From CAVXFL01 sp963761015 (GTDB lineage Bacteria > Pseudomonadota > Alphaproteobacteria > Acetobacterales > Acetobacteraceae), in the NCBI GenBank assembly GCA_963761015.1, contig CAVXFL010000008.1, positions 1 through 20,817 of the forward strand: a stretch of 20,817 nucleotides of DNA, read 5' to 3'. Shown here in pieces: positions 13,385-20,817 of the stretch (position 1 is its first letter; each line of letters opens with the position of its first letter). The notes under the pieces were generated by a model. The model was given only the letters and a program-made list of their open reading frames with translations. It was not told the origin of the DNA and did not search any database. Position numbers and translations under genes: made by a program.

Positions 13385-13597
13385 CTATTCGGCGGCGTCT
13401 GCGGTGGGTTCATCCCGCCGATGAATGCGGCGTGCGATCCACTCGTCGATCTCGCTTTCGATCCACCCGACCCGGCTGCGCGGCCCGTCTCCAAGACGCA
13501 CGCGCTTGGGGAACTTGCCCGCGCCTTCGAGCCGGGGGATGTGCTGGCGGGAATACGGAACGCGTGAACGCAGCTCCTTCCAGGGAATGATCCTCAT
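13385..13597 (-). CDS. AlpA-like small HTH regulator / excisionase
   Basis: AlpA/MerR-like proteins of integrated elements bind DNA to control excision or the integrase. The 70-residue product has the family layout: MRIIPWKELRSRVPYSRQHI (HTH with S-R-Q-H-I), RLEGAGKFPKRVRLGDG (wing) and VGWIESEIDEWIARRI. ATG 13597 is chosen because GGAGG lies nine bases upstream (13611-13607); a longer frame from 13627 includes ten unlikely residues. It lies 91 bases downstream of the integrase on the same strand and is followed by a strong hairpin. The pairing with an integrase supports a recombination-directionality role, which is inferred. Confidence 0.8.
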   Translation of the reverse strand: MRIIPWKELRSRVPYSRQHIPRLEGAGKFPKRVRLGDGPRSRVGWIESEIDEWIARRIHRRDEPTADAAE

Positions 13598-13687
13598 CCT
13601 GAGTGACCTCCGAACTAGGAGGGCCATCCCAGGATGCCCTCGGGTTGCAGAAAGCCCGCGAGCAGCGATCGATTTAGGAACGGTTCG

Positions 13688-14809
13688 TCAGCGGGTCAAT
13701 AACTCGGAGAGGTGGGCCTCCCACTTCCCTACCGCTTCTCGCATCTCGGGCATGAAGGAGTGCCGCTGATACACTCCAACGATCCCGGCGTGGGAGCCGG
13801 AGACGTGGTTGATATATTTCTCCGTGACTTCAAGCCGAATGCCGAGCTTTTGCAGGCCGCTGGCAAACGTTCGGCGCAGGTCGTGAAGGGTCCAGGGCTC
13901 GACGCCGCAGGATTGGGTGAAGGCGAGCCCGGTCTTGGACCAGCCGCTGAATGGCCGATCATCGTGGCCCCGGGCCGGGAAGAGCAGGTCGCCCATCCTC
14001 GGGACAACCTCGAAGACGGCGGCAGTCATGGGACCGTAGGGAACGGTGTGCTGGCGGCCGTTTTTGACGACAGCGCCTGGCCAGGTGATCGTCTGCTCGG
14101 CCTCATCGATGTAGCTCCACCGCAAGCCGGCGATCTCACCCCGGCGCTGGCCAGTGAGGATCAAAAGTTGGACCATGGCGGCCATGGTAGACCCGGAGGA
14201 GGCAGATTTCCTGAGCACGGCCGCCAACTCGTCATCTGTCAGGACCCGATCCCGGCTTGGACTCGTTCTCGGCGCCTTCACTCCGGCGAGCGGGCTGTGC
14301 TCGATCAGGCGGCGCCCGACGGCCCAATTGAAGAACACGGAGGCGATGGCATAGGCGTGGCGTGCTTCGGACGGCGTATCGGCGAGCCGGTCGATGATCC
14401 GGGTCAGGTCCTGGGTATGGATTCGTTCCAAGGGCTCGCGGCGGAGCTTCGGCAGAAAATGGCGGTCGATAATCCGCCGGTACTCCCGCATCGTGCGGAT
14501 GCGGCCGTCATGAGTTTCCAGGAATTTCGCCGCGGCCTCCTCAAAGGAGATGTGCGAGGGCGATCGGAGCTTGCCCAGAACGCGTTCCGCCAGCACCTCC
14601 CTGGCGCGCTGGCGGGCTTGGGCGAGCGATACCAGCGGATACCGGCCGATGGTGGTGAGTTGACGGCTGCGGCCGTGCATGACAACAAAGCTGCGGGTGC
14701 CGCCCTGGGATACCCGGCAGCCGAACCCCGGCAGGACGGAATCCCAGTAGGTTTTCTGTCCTTTTGCGGGCGCCGGCAATGATTTCACAGTCAGATCGTT
14801 GAGCCGCAA
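13688..14809 (-). CDS. P4-type tyrosine integrase of the island
   Basis: The enzyme joins the island to its tRNA attachment site. The 373-residue protein has an N-terminal arm-binding domain (LTVKSLPAPAKGQKTYWDSV, then LPGFGCRVSQGGTRSFVV), a SAM-like core-binding domain at about 88-170, and a complete catalytic domain. Catalytic residues are Arg222 in TGQRRGE, Lys249 in VVKNGRQH, His309-x-x-Arg312 in LHDLRRTF, His335 in INHVSGSH and the nucleophile Tyr347 in VYQRH. The start codon lies about 145 bases from the tRNA-Arg fragment and the gene points away from it, as usual for such integrases. No frameshift is visible, so the island may still be mobilisable. Confidence 0.93.
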   Translation of the reverse strand: MRLNDLTVKSLPAPAKGQKTYWDSVLPGFGCRVSQGGTRSFVVMHGRSRQLTTIGRYPLVSLAQARQRAREVLAERVLGKLRSPSHISFEEAAAKFLETHDGRIRTMREYRRIIDRHFLPKLRREPLERIHTQDLTRIIDRLADTPSEARHAYAIASVFFNWAVGRRLIEHSPLAGVKAPRTSPSRDRVLTDDELAAVLRKSASSGSTMAAMVQLLILTGQRRGEIAGLRWSYIDEAEQTITWPGAVVKNGRQHTVPYGPMTAAVFEVVPRMGDLLFPARGHDDRPFSGWSKTGLAFTQSCGVEPWTLHDLRRTFASGLQKLGIRLEVTEKYINHVSGSHAGIVGVYQRHSFMPEMREAVGKWEAHLSELLTR

Positions 14810-14953
14810 ATTAGTCGCTCCCTAAACTCCGCGAAGGGCCGATTCGTGGCGTTTCGCCCTGTGGCACGATGGCATAGGCTAGGGCTGAAATACGTTGATT
14901 TACAACAGGATTTTGGCTCACCATGTTGCACGGGGAGTCAGCACAAAAACGCA

Positions 14954-14998
14954 CTACGGATCTGGGGGTTAGGAGTTCAAATCTTCTCGGGCGCGCCA
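14954..14998 (+). other. attR-like site: 3' half of tRNA-Arg(ACG)
   Basis: The 45 bases fit a tRNA 3' half with exact spacing. They comprise anticodon loop CTACGGA (14954-14960), 3' anticodon stem TCTGG, variable loop GGGTT, T-stem AGGAG, loop TTCAAAT, stem CTTCT, acceptor strand CGGGCGC, discriminator G and CCA (14996-14998). A loop of CTACGGA gives anticodon ACG, arginine. The acceptor strand would pair with GCGCCCG, the start of alphaproteobacterial tRNA-Arg as I remember it. No 5' half is present upstream, so it is not a working gene. A 3' tRNA half beside an integrase is the classical island end. Confidence 0.8.
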
Positions 14999-15218
14999 AG
15001 TAAAGCGCTGAAGCTCAATGGATCATTGGTGGGTCTCCGAGCGGCAGTCGAAGCAAGATCTTAGCGCAGACAGGACATCGAGACCGAAAAGGGCCCAATT
15101 CAGCCGTCCAGCCACAGCGCTCGGTCGGCGGAGGCGGCTCGTCTCGGAAAACCGTCCACGCCGGATCGCTCGTTCAACCGAGACAACCCGATCATCTGGG
15201 AAGCAACCTCCGCCCGGA
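14999..15218. other. Junction region, no gene seen
   Basis: About 220 bases between the tRNA fragment and the first readable GMC oxidoreductase motif. Short frames occur but none is convincing. It probably represents decayed backbone next to the island end. Confidence 0.45.
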
Positions 15219-15507
15219 AACCACCCTGGTGCCGCCGCCGCGACCGGGATGTGCGGCCGTATTGCCGGCCCGCCGCGCTGCCCGGATGCGGCCTGGACGA
15301 TTCGCTGCGTGTGCACGGCACCGAGGCGCTGCGCGTCGTCATGCCTCGATCATGCCCAACATCCCCTCGGCGAACACCTGCGCCTCGACGATGACGATCG
15401 CCGAGAAGGCGGCGGACATGATCCGCGGCGGCGCGCCGCTGCCGCCCGAGATGCCGGCCACGGCCGCGCCGGCTCTCGCCGAATCCCGCGCCGAACCCGT
15501 TGGCTGA
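15219..15507 (+). pseudogene. GMC oxidoreductase, decayed C-terminal fragment
   Basis: GMC enzymes are FAD-dependent alcohol or sugar dehydrogenases such as BetA. The conserved C terminus is readable: LDDSLRVHGTEALRVV at 15293-15340, then after a one-base loss ASIMPNIPSANTCASTMTIA and EKAADMIRGG, with a short tail to 15507. This matches the family pattern of a VDxSLRVHG strand, DASIMP and N-T-x-A-S...IAEKAAD. Just upstream, NHP...TGMCG at 15219-15260 resembles the degraded HPxGTxxMG motif, requiring further shifts. The N-terminal FAD-binding 450 or so residues are missing. It probably belonged to the sugar gene cluster that follows. Confidence 0.68.
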
Positions 15508-15552
15508 TCGGTCCCCACCTGGCAGCCGCGCGATTCTTCTAGCCGCTTCGAA

Positions 15553-16539
15553 ATGAAAATGAAATCCGTGGAATTGCAGCGTTGCGCGCGCGTCGCGATC
15601 GAGAAATGCGGTAACGTGAAACCGGGCGAGCGCGTGCCCGTCGTCACAGACACGATGCGCGACCAGTCCGTCGCCGAGGCGCTGATGGCCGCCGCGCTCG
15701 CCGCCGGCGCCGAGCCGGTGCTGACCGTCATGCCCACGCGGCGCAGCGCGCCGCAGGAGTCGCCGGCCGCCGTGCGCACCGCCATGCACGCGGCGCACAT
15801 CGCGTATCTCTACGCCACCTATTCGATGACGCATTCCTCGACGCGCGTCGCCGCGCAGCAGGCGGGCGCCCGCGTCATCGCCATGCCCGGCGTCACCGAG
15901 GACGGATTTCTCCGCACGCTCTCGGTCGACATCGATGCCTTGGTGCGGCTGACCAATGCGGTATCGGAACGGGTGGCGCGGGCCCGCACGGCGCGGGTGA
16001 CCACCGCGTTCGGCACCGACATGGGCTACCGGCTCGAGCATCCACTGGCGATCCTCGACGGGGTCGCGGCCAATCGCGGCGATTTCGACGCGTTTCCGCC
16101 CGGCCTCTTTCTCAGCGTGCCGCGTGCGAAAAGCGCCTCCGGCATCGCCGTCGTCGACGGCTCCATCACGCAGGTGGGGCGCGTCACCACGCCGGTAACG
16201 ATGACCTTCGACAACGGCCGCCTGGCGCGCATCGAGGGCGGCAGCGAGGCCAAGCGGCTCGCGACCATGCTGGCCGCGCTGGAGGACGAGAACGCCTACG
16301 AGTTCGCCGCCTGGGGCATCGGCACGAATCCCGGCGCCGCGCTGGTCGGCGAGGACCCGAGCTTCGAGGTCGAGCGGGTCTACGGCTGGACCCATGGCAG
16401 CACCGGCGCCAGCGCGACGCTGCCCGGCGGCACGGTGCAGGCGAAGATCCACCTCGATGGGATCATCAGCCAACCGTCGATCTGGCTGGACGACGAAAAA
16501 ATCCTCGATGCCGGCCAATTCGTCGGTGCGTTCGCCTGA
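15553..16539 (+). CDS. M29-aminopeptidase/NicX-like metalloenzyme
   Basis: The protein resembles the family that includes thermophilic aminopeptidases (M29) and 2,5-dihydroxypyridine 5,6-dioxygenase NicX. In 328 residues it shows the N-terminal domain MKMKSVELQRCARVAIEKCG and a C-terminal metal-site pattern: Glu250 in ENAYEFAAWGIGTNP, His281 in GWTHGSTG, and His300 and Asp302 in KIHLDGII. No signal peptide is seen, so it is cytoplasmic. Whether it is a peptidase or a ring-cleaving dioxygenase cannot be told from sequence. The position before a sugar transporter suggests a catabolic role. ATG 15553 or ATG 15559 could start it; no clear Shine-Dalgarno is present. It ends 124 bases before the binding-protein gene. 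Confidence 0.75.
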   Translation: MKMKSVELQRCARVAIEKCGNVKPGERVPVVTDTMRDQSVAEALMAAALAAGAEPVLTVMPTRRSAPQESPAAVRTAMHAAHIAYLYATYSMTHSSTRVAAQQAGARVIAMPGVTEDGFLRTLSVDIDALVRLTNAVSERVARARTARVTTAFGTDMGYRLEHPLAILDGVAANRGDFDAFPPGLFLSVPRAKSASGIAVVDGSITQVGRVTTPVTMTFDNGRLARIEGGSEAKRLATMLAALEDENAYEFAAWGIGTNPGAALVGEDPSFEVERVYGWTHGSTGASATLPGGTVQAKIHLDGIISQPSIWLDDEKILDAGQFVGAFA

Positions 16540-16622
16540 GCGGCCCGACGCGTCCCATCGTGCATTCGCGCATGGACATTAATTCATGATGAACCGCCTT
16601 GACGCATCGGGGCGACCAAATG

Positions 16623-16635
16623 TCCGATATTCGGA
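16623..16635. promoter_or_regulatory. Short palindrome upstream of the binding-protein gene
   Basis: TCCGA-TAT-TCGGA is a perfect 5-bp inverted repeat 28 bases before the start at 16664. It could be an operator half-site pair or a weak mRNA hairpin near the ribosome site. Evidence is positional only. Confidence 0.3.
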
Positions 16636-16663
16636 TAGACGGCATGGGAAGGAGATGACGTTC

Positions 16664-17866
16664 ATGAAAAACAGACAGAACTCCGGTATCGGCGCGCGCG
16701 GCCGCCGCTGGGTCGGTGCCTTGCTGCCGGCGCTGGCGGTAGCGGCGCTGGCGGCCGGCCCGGCCTCGGCGCAGGTGGCGGGCGCGCGCGCCAAGCCGTT
16801 CCCGGCCTGGCCCGAGCCGAAAATCGACCCGACCCTTACGGTGGCGCAAGCGAAGCAGATCGTTGTCGAGCGTACCAAGCCGCAGTCCGAATGGACCGGC
16901 CCGACCAGCGGCCCGAAAGCGGTCCGCAAACCGCTCACCATCGCCTGGGTGTCGGCCGACCAGTCGTACACGGCCTACATCTACTGGGGTAAGGGCATCA
17001 TCGACGCCGCCCACTCGCTCGGCTGGAAAACCGTCACGTTCAACGGCCAGGGAACCGTCGGCGGCCAGCTTGCGGCGATAAATCAGGCGCTTGCCATGAA
17101 CCCCGCCGCGATCATTACGCCGGCCGACGCCAACGCGCTGCAGCGGCCGATCCAGGAAGCCGTCAAGCGCGGCATTCCGGTGATCGGCATTCACGCCACC
17201 GCCTTTCCCGGCCCGAGCCCGAAGCTCGGCCTCTACATGAACATCGTGTCGAACCCGGCGCAGATCGGCCAGACCGAGGCGGCCTATGTAATCGCCGGCT
17301 CCGACGGCAAGGCCCGCGACATCCACATGGTCGATACGAGCTACGCCATCGCCCGCTTCAAGGCGAAAGCGACTATCGAGCCGATCAAGAACTGCAAAGG
17401 CTGCAAGTTCCTCGAGGAAGTGAACGTCCCGATCGGCGACACGGCGCGCGTCTCCTCGGTGATTTCGGGGCTGCTCGCCCGCGACGGCGACAGCTGGTGG
17501 ATGACGACGTGCTGCGACGGTTACTATCCGTACGTCGCCTCGGCGCTGCGCGCTTCCGGGATCTCGCCCGCGAAGGTGAAGCTGGTCGGCGCCGACGGCC
17601 CGCCCGCCACGTACGAGATGATCCGCAAGGGCAACTATGAGGTTGCCACGGTGCCCGAGCCGAGCACGCTGTTCGGCTACGAGGCGATCGACGCCGCGGT
17701 ACGCGCCATGGCGGGCCAGCCGCCGGCGCAGTTCATCCAGCCGACCTATCTCGTCACGCGGGCGAACGTGAACGCCGAGGGCGGGAAGGAGAACCAGTTC
17801 ATCCCGAGCAACAATTTCGCCTGCCACTACACGAACATGTGGCTCGGGGAAAACAAGCATTGCTGA
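16664..17866 (+). CDS. Periplasmic sugar-binding protein of an ABC transporter
   Basis: The protein captures the substrate for the transporter that follows. ATG 16664 (MKNRQNSGIGARGRRWVG) is chosen because AAGGAG (16649-16654) lies nine bases upstream. A typical signal peptide follows with likely cleavage after ASA (ALAAGPASA-QV). The mature part is a type-1 periplasmic-binding fold (Peripla_BP_4): PLTIAWVSADQSYTAYIYWG, then AINQALAMNPAAIITPADAN and GIPVIGIHATAFPG, then KVKLVGADGPPATYEMIRKG. Two Cys motifs (NCKGC and TTCCDG) are unusual for a sugar binder and could form disulfides. The substrate is not predictable. It is the first of four closely spaced genes. Confidence 0.87.
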   Translation: MKNRQNSGIGARGRRWVGALLPALAVAALAAGPASAQVAGARAKPFPAWPEPKIDPTLTVAQAKQIVVERTKPQSEWTGPTSGPKAVRKPLTIAWVSADQSYTAYIYWGKGIIDAAHSLGWKTVTFNGQGTVGGQLAAINQALAMNPAAIITPADANALQRPIQEAVKRGIPVIGIHATAFPGPSPKLGLYMNIVSNPAQIGQTEAAYVIAGSDGKARDIHMVDTSYAIARFKAKATIEPIKNCKGCKFLEEVNVPIGDTARVSSVISGLLARDGDSWWMTTCCDGYYPYVASALRASGISPAKVKLVGADGPPATYEMIRKGNYEVATVPEPSTLFGYEAIDAAVRAMAGQPPAQFIQPTYLVTRANVNAEGGKENQFIPSNNFACHYTNMWLGENKHC

Positions 17867-19434
17867 GTTCGGCTAACCCAGCCGCGCCGGAAACGGCGCG
17901 GAACCAGGCCGCCGGGCGCACCCGCCCGGCCGGCGCTGGGCCGGTGCTGGAAGTGCGCGGCCTGACCAAGCGCTTCATCGGCACCCTCGCGCTCGATCAC
18001 GTGGATTTCGCGCTCGCTCCCGGGGAAATCCACGCGCTGATCGGCGAGAACGGCGCCGGCAAGTCCACGCTCATCAAGACGCTCGCCGGGCTGTATCCGC
18101 CGGACGGCGGCGAAATCCGCCTCAACGGCCGCGTCGTGCATCCGCACAGCGAGCGTCTGCCGATCTCCTTCGTGCACCAGGATCTCGGCCTTGTCGACGA
18201 GCTGAGCGTGGGCGAGAACGTCGCGCTGGTCGCGGGCTATCCCCGTGTCGGCGGACTGATCAACTGGTCGCAAGTATGGCGGCGCGCCAGCGAGATTTAC
18301 ACCGCCATGGGCGTCGCGCCGCCCGATCCGCGCGCCCGCGTCGGCAGCCTGAACGCCGCGAGCAAGGCGGTGCTCGGCATCGTGCGCGCGCTGTCGCGCG
18401 AAGTGACGGTGATCGTGCTGGACGAGCCGACCGCCTCGCTGCCCGAGCCCGACGCGCTGCATCTGTTCGAGGTGCTGCGCAAGCTGCGCGCGCAGGGCGC
18501 CAGCGCGATTTACGTGAGCCACCGCTTGAACGAACTGTTCGGCCTGGTCGACCGCGTCACCGTGCTGCGCGACGGCCGCCACGTGCGCACCGCGCCGATC
18601 GCCGAGGTCACGCCGGCCTCGCTGGTCGAGGACATGCTGGGTCGTACCGTCGATCTCACGCACGCGATTCACGCCGAGCGCGGCCCGGGCGTGCCCGTGC
18701 TCGAGGTGTCGGAGCTGCGCATCGGCACGCTCGGGCCGATTTCGTTCGGCATCGAAGCCGGCGAAATCGTCGGCCTCGTCGGTCTGCGCGGCGCCGGCCA
18801 GCAGACCGTCGGGCGCGCGATTTTCGGCGAAACCCGCGCGGACGCCGGCCGCATCCGGCTGGACGGCGCCGCGCTTTCGCCGAACGACGAAATTCCGCGG
18901 CGCGTCGCCGCCGGCATTGCGCTGCTCGCCGGCGACCGAGTGCGCGAAAGCGCGTTTTCCGGCATGTCGCTGCGCGAGAATCTGTTTCCCGATCCGGCGC
19001 TGACGCACACGAGCAACTGGCGCCCGCTCTCGCCCGCCTCGGAGCGCCAGCGCACGCAAGCGGTGCTGACCAGGTTCGACGTGCGGCCCGCGAACAGCGA
19101 GGCGATGATCGACTGGCTGAGCGGCGGCAATCAGCAGAAGGTCTTCGTCGCGCGGTGGCTCGGCAGCGGCGCGCGCGTCTACGTCCTGGAGGAGCCGACC
19201 GCCGGCGTGGACATCGGCGCCAAGCTCGCGATCCACCGCATGGTTCGCGATACCGCCGATGCGGGCGCGGCGGTGCTGGTTGTGTCCTCGGATTTCGAGG
19301 AAGTCGCCGCGCTCTGCGACCGTGCGCTGATCATCGCGCGCGGGCGCATCATCGGCGAATTGCGGGGCGCAGCCCTGACCATGGACAATCTGGTGGCGCG
19401 CTCCTCGCTCGGCGCCGCCTCGGCGGCGACATAG
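17839..19434 (+). CDS. Sugar ABC transporter ATP-binding protein (two NBDs, CUT2 type)
   Basis: An RbsA/MglA-like ATPase that powers import. The 531-residue frame contains two nucleotide-binding domains. The first has Walker A GENGAGKST at about 69-77 and Walker B VIVLDEPTAS at about 191-200, but a weak signature (LNAASKAVLG). The second has a degenerate Walker A (GLRGAGQQT), a good signature LSGGNQQK at about 427-434 and Walker B VYVLEEPTAGVD with Glu for Asp. One good and one poor site is normal for this family, though the first signature is further from consensus than usual. GTG 17839 overlaps the upstream gene by 28 bases; a TTG at 17860 overlapping the stop is an alternative. Confidence 0.9.
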   Translation: MARGKQALLSSANPAAPETARNQAAGRTRPAGAGPVLEVRGLTKRFIGTLALDHVDFALAPGEIHALIGENGAGKSTLIKTLAGLYPPDGGEIRLNGRVVHPHSERLPISFVHQDLGLVDELSVGENVALVAGYPRVGGLINWSQVWRRASEIYTAMGVAPPDPRARVGSLNAASKAVLGIVRALSREVTVIVLDEPTASLPEPDALHLFEVLRKLRAQGASAIYVSHRLNELFGLVDRVTVLRDGRHVRTAPIAEVTPASLVEDMLGRTVDLTHAIHAERGPGVPVLEVSELRIGTLGPISFGIEAGEIVGLVGLRGAGQQTVGRAIFGETRADAGRIRLDGAALSPNDEIPRRVAAGIALLAGDRVRESAFSGMSLRENLFPDPALTHTSNWRPLSPASERQRTQAVLTRFDVRPANSEAMIDWLSGGNQQKVFVARWLGSGARVYVLEEPTAGVDIGAKLAIHRMVRDTADAGAAVLVVSSDFEEVAALCDRALIIARGRIIGELRGAALTMDNLVARSSLGAASAAT

Positions 19435-19456
19435 GAAAGTTCTGGTACAGCAGGTG

Positions 19457-20481
19457 ATGGAACAGCAGATAGGCGTTCGCGGCGCGGCGGCACGGCCGTT
19501 CGATTTCGGCCGCATTTCGGAATTCATTTCGAATTACGGGCTGGCGCTGGTGTTCGTGCTCGTCATGGTCGCGTTCGGATTGTTGCGGCCGACCACGTTC
19601 CTCAGCGCGTCCAATATCAACAACATCCTGGTCGGCCAGTCGGTCACCGCGATGCTGGCGCTGGCGGAAATGGTGCCGCTGGCGACGCGCCAGTTCGACC
19701 TGTCGGTCGGGTTCCATCTCGGCATGGCGCAGGTGCTGATCGTCGCCTTGCAGGTGAACGCGCATTTCTCCTGGCCGGCGGCAACCACCATCGTGCTCGG
19801 CATCGCGCTGCTCGTGGGGCTGTTCAACGCCGTTTTGGTCACGGTGTTCAACATCAACTCGTTCATCGCCACAATGGGCGTCGGCACGCTGCTCTATGGC
19901 GTCTCCAACTGGTACACCGGCGGCCAGCAGATCGTCGGGATGGACCTGCCGGTCACGTTCGGCAACCTGACGCAGATCGTCGGCCACGTGCCGCTGCCGG
20001 CGGTTTACGTCGCCGTGGTCGCGATCATTCTCTGGATCGTCAGCGAGCGTCTGCCGGTCGGGCGCGCGCTCTACGTGATCGGCGCGAGCCCGCGCGCGGC
20101 TGAACTGACCGGCATCAAGGTGGGCCGGCACGTCGGCGGCGCCTTCGTCGTCTCCGGCCTGCTCAGCGGCGTCGCCGGCATCATGCTGGGCAGCATTCTC
20201 AAGCCGGCACGCCCTCGGTCGGCCCCGAATATCTGTTGCCGGCCTTCGCCGCCACCCTGCTCGGCGCCACCTCGATCCGTCCGGGGCGCGTGAACGTGGG
20301 CGGTACCCTGCTCGCGGTGCTGATCCTGGCCTTCTCGTTCTCCGGCGTGCAGCAACTCGGGGCGCCGTTCTTCGTGCAATATTTCTTCAACGGCGGGATT
20401 CTGATCATCGCGGTCGGCCTGTCGGTCTACGCAACGGCGCGGCGGCGGCGGGTGGCCAATGCCGGCGAGAAGAGCGAGTAA
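19457..20481 (+). pseudogene. Sugar ABC transporter permease with one-base frameshift
   Basis: An RbsC-like inner-membrane permease. Hydrophobic segments include YGLALVFVLVMVAFGLL, TIVLGIALLVGLFNAVLVTV, AVYVAVVAIILWIV and VVSGLLSGVAGIMLGSIL. After SILK (about 20203) one G appears to be missing. The next frame continues GTPSVGPEYLLPAFAATLLG, then GGTLLAVLILAFSFSGVQQL and a last helix (GILIIAVGLSVYATARRRR), with the natural stop at 20479-20481. Restored length is about 342 residues, normal for the family. It starts 22 bases after the ATPase. The perfect continuity after one added base makes a sequencing error as likely as true inactivation. Confidence 0.85.
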
Positions 20482-20496
20482 GGGGAAATCCGAGCC

Positions 20497-20817
20497 ATGG
20501 GCAGCCCGAACGAAGATCCGTTCGAGATCATCGACCAGCGCTTCCGCCGCTACACCATTCCGATCGTCTGGCTGGAGCAGCTTCACACGGGCATGCGCTG
20601 GGCCGAGGGTCCGGTCTGGTTCGCCGACCTGCGCTGCCTGATCTGGAGCGACCTGCCGGAACAACCGGCTGCTGCGCTGGGAGGAGGAAACCGGGGCGGT
20701 CAGCGTGTTCCGCGCGCCGTCCAACTTCTCCAACGGCAACACGCGCGACCGGCAGGGCCGGCTGATCACCTGCGAGCACCAGGCAAGGCGCGTGAGCCGC
20801 ACCGAGCACGACGGCGC
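20497..20817 (+). CDS. SMP-30/gluconolactonase-family protein, 5' part, frameshifted and cut by window end
   Basis: Members are calcium- or zinc-dependent six-bladed propeller lactonases. ATG 20497 follows an AAGGGGA ribosome site, 15 bases after the permease stop, so it is the fourth operon gene. The start MGSPNEDPFEIIDQRFRRYT leads to the family motif GMRWAEGPVWFADLRCLIWS, whose Glu in AEGPVW is the expected metal ligand. After DLP one extra G (20658-20659) shifts the frame, and the rest reads NNRLLRWEEETGAVSVFRAP, then SNFSNGNTRDRQGRLITCEH to the window end. A lactonase beside a sugar importer and a GMC dehydrogenase remnant suggests an oxidative sugar route with a lactone step. Confidence 0.82.
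   Translation, partial: MGSPNEDPFEIIDQRFRRYTIPIVWLEQLHTGMRWAEGPVWFADLRCLIWSDLPEQPAAALGGGNRGGQRVPRAVQLLQRQHARPAGPADHLRAPGKAREPHRARRR

Noticed and set aside
13712..14782. 356-residue plus-strand open frame
   Set aside because: Antisense to the integrase, which has all catalytic residues on the minus strand.
14900..14953. Possible 5' half making the tRNA-Arg fragment a full tRNA gene
   Set aside because: The bases upstream of the anticodon loop do not form a D-arm, anticodon stem or a GCGCCCG acceptor strand.
14811..14999. 62-residue minus-strand open frame beside the integrase
   Set aside because: It is the reverse reading of the tRNA-Arg fragment (RRFELLTPRSVV), a common false protein near island ends.
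15100..16518. 472-residue minus-strand open frame
   Set aside because: Antisense to the M29-like gene and GMC remnant; Arg/His/Gly-rich with no recognisable domain.
16466..17860. 464-residue minus-strand open frame
   Set aside because: Antisense to the binding-protein gene, whose signal peptide, motifs and ribosome site are clear.
17827..19527. 566-residue open frame on the minus strand
   Set aside because: Antisense to the ABC ATPase, His/Arg/Ala-rich and without motifs; GC-rich shadow frame.
1..20817. CRISPR array, rRNA genes or prophage structural genes
   Set aside because: No regularly spaced repeats, no rRNA-like sequence and no capsid, tail or terminase motifs were seen.

Overview
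The window looks like a mobile, partly decayed genomic island joined to ordinary metabolic DNA of a GC-rich alphaproteobacterium. Hyphomicrobiales/Rhizobiales is my best guess. The basis is the style of the IS21, IS3 and IS630 elements, the small WGR protein, the P4-type integrase at a tRNA-Arg(ACG) end and the RbsABC-like sugar operon. This placement is by protein recognition only.

Region 1 (1-4500) is a nest of three insertion sequences. An IS630-family element (2450-3622) sits in the third, accessory ORF of an IS21-family element (window start to 3726). That IS21 element has itself cut the orfB transposase gene of an IS3-family element (3727-4500, reading leftward). Removing the IS630 element and one TA copy restores the IS21 accessory frame exactly.

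Region 2 (4501-14950) is accessory island DNA. It holds a LuxR-type regulator with a degenerate receiver, a small HTH-like protein, and two diverged copies of an 'integrase tail + WGR protein' cassette. Next come the C-terminal half of an MvaI/BcnI-like restriction endonuclease, a second and unrelated IS21-family element (7823-10353), and a TraG/HerA-like conjugation ATPase cut off by that element. A leftward toxin-antitoxin cluster follows (AbrB-type antitoxin, PIN toxin, two further small genes, and a decayed second AbrB gene with a good promoter). Last are an AlpA-like regulator and a complete tyrosine integrase. The island ends at 14954-14998 in a 3' half of tRNA-Arg(ACG), which I read as the attR site. 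The intact tRNA should lie beyond the left edge of the window.

Region 3 (14999-20817) is probably chromosomal backbone. It contains a decayed C-terminal piece of a GMC oxidoreductase, an M29/NicX-like metalloenzyme, and a CUT2-type sugar ABC transporter (binding protein, double ATPase, permease). The start of an SMP-30/gluconolactonase-family gene completes the window. Together these suggest uptake and oxidation or lactone hydrolysis of a sugar or sugar-like compound.

A notable feature of the whole window is the number of single-base frameshifts, in both mobile and backbone genes: istA copy 1, istA copy 2, the second AbrB gene (two), the GMC remnant, the permease and the SMP-30 gene. Some may be real decay, but their presence in otherwise well-preserved operon genes also fits indel errors in the assembly.
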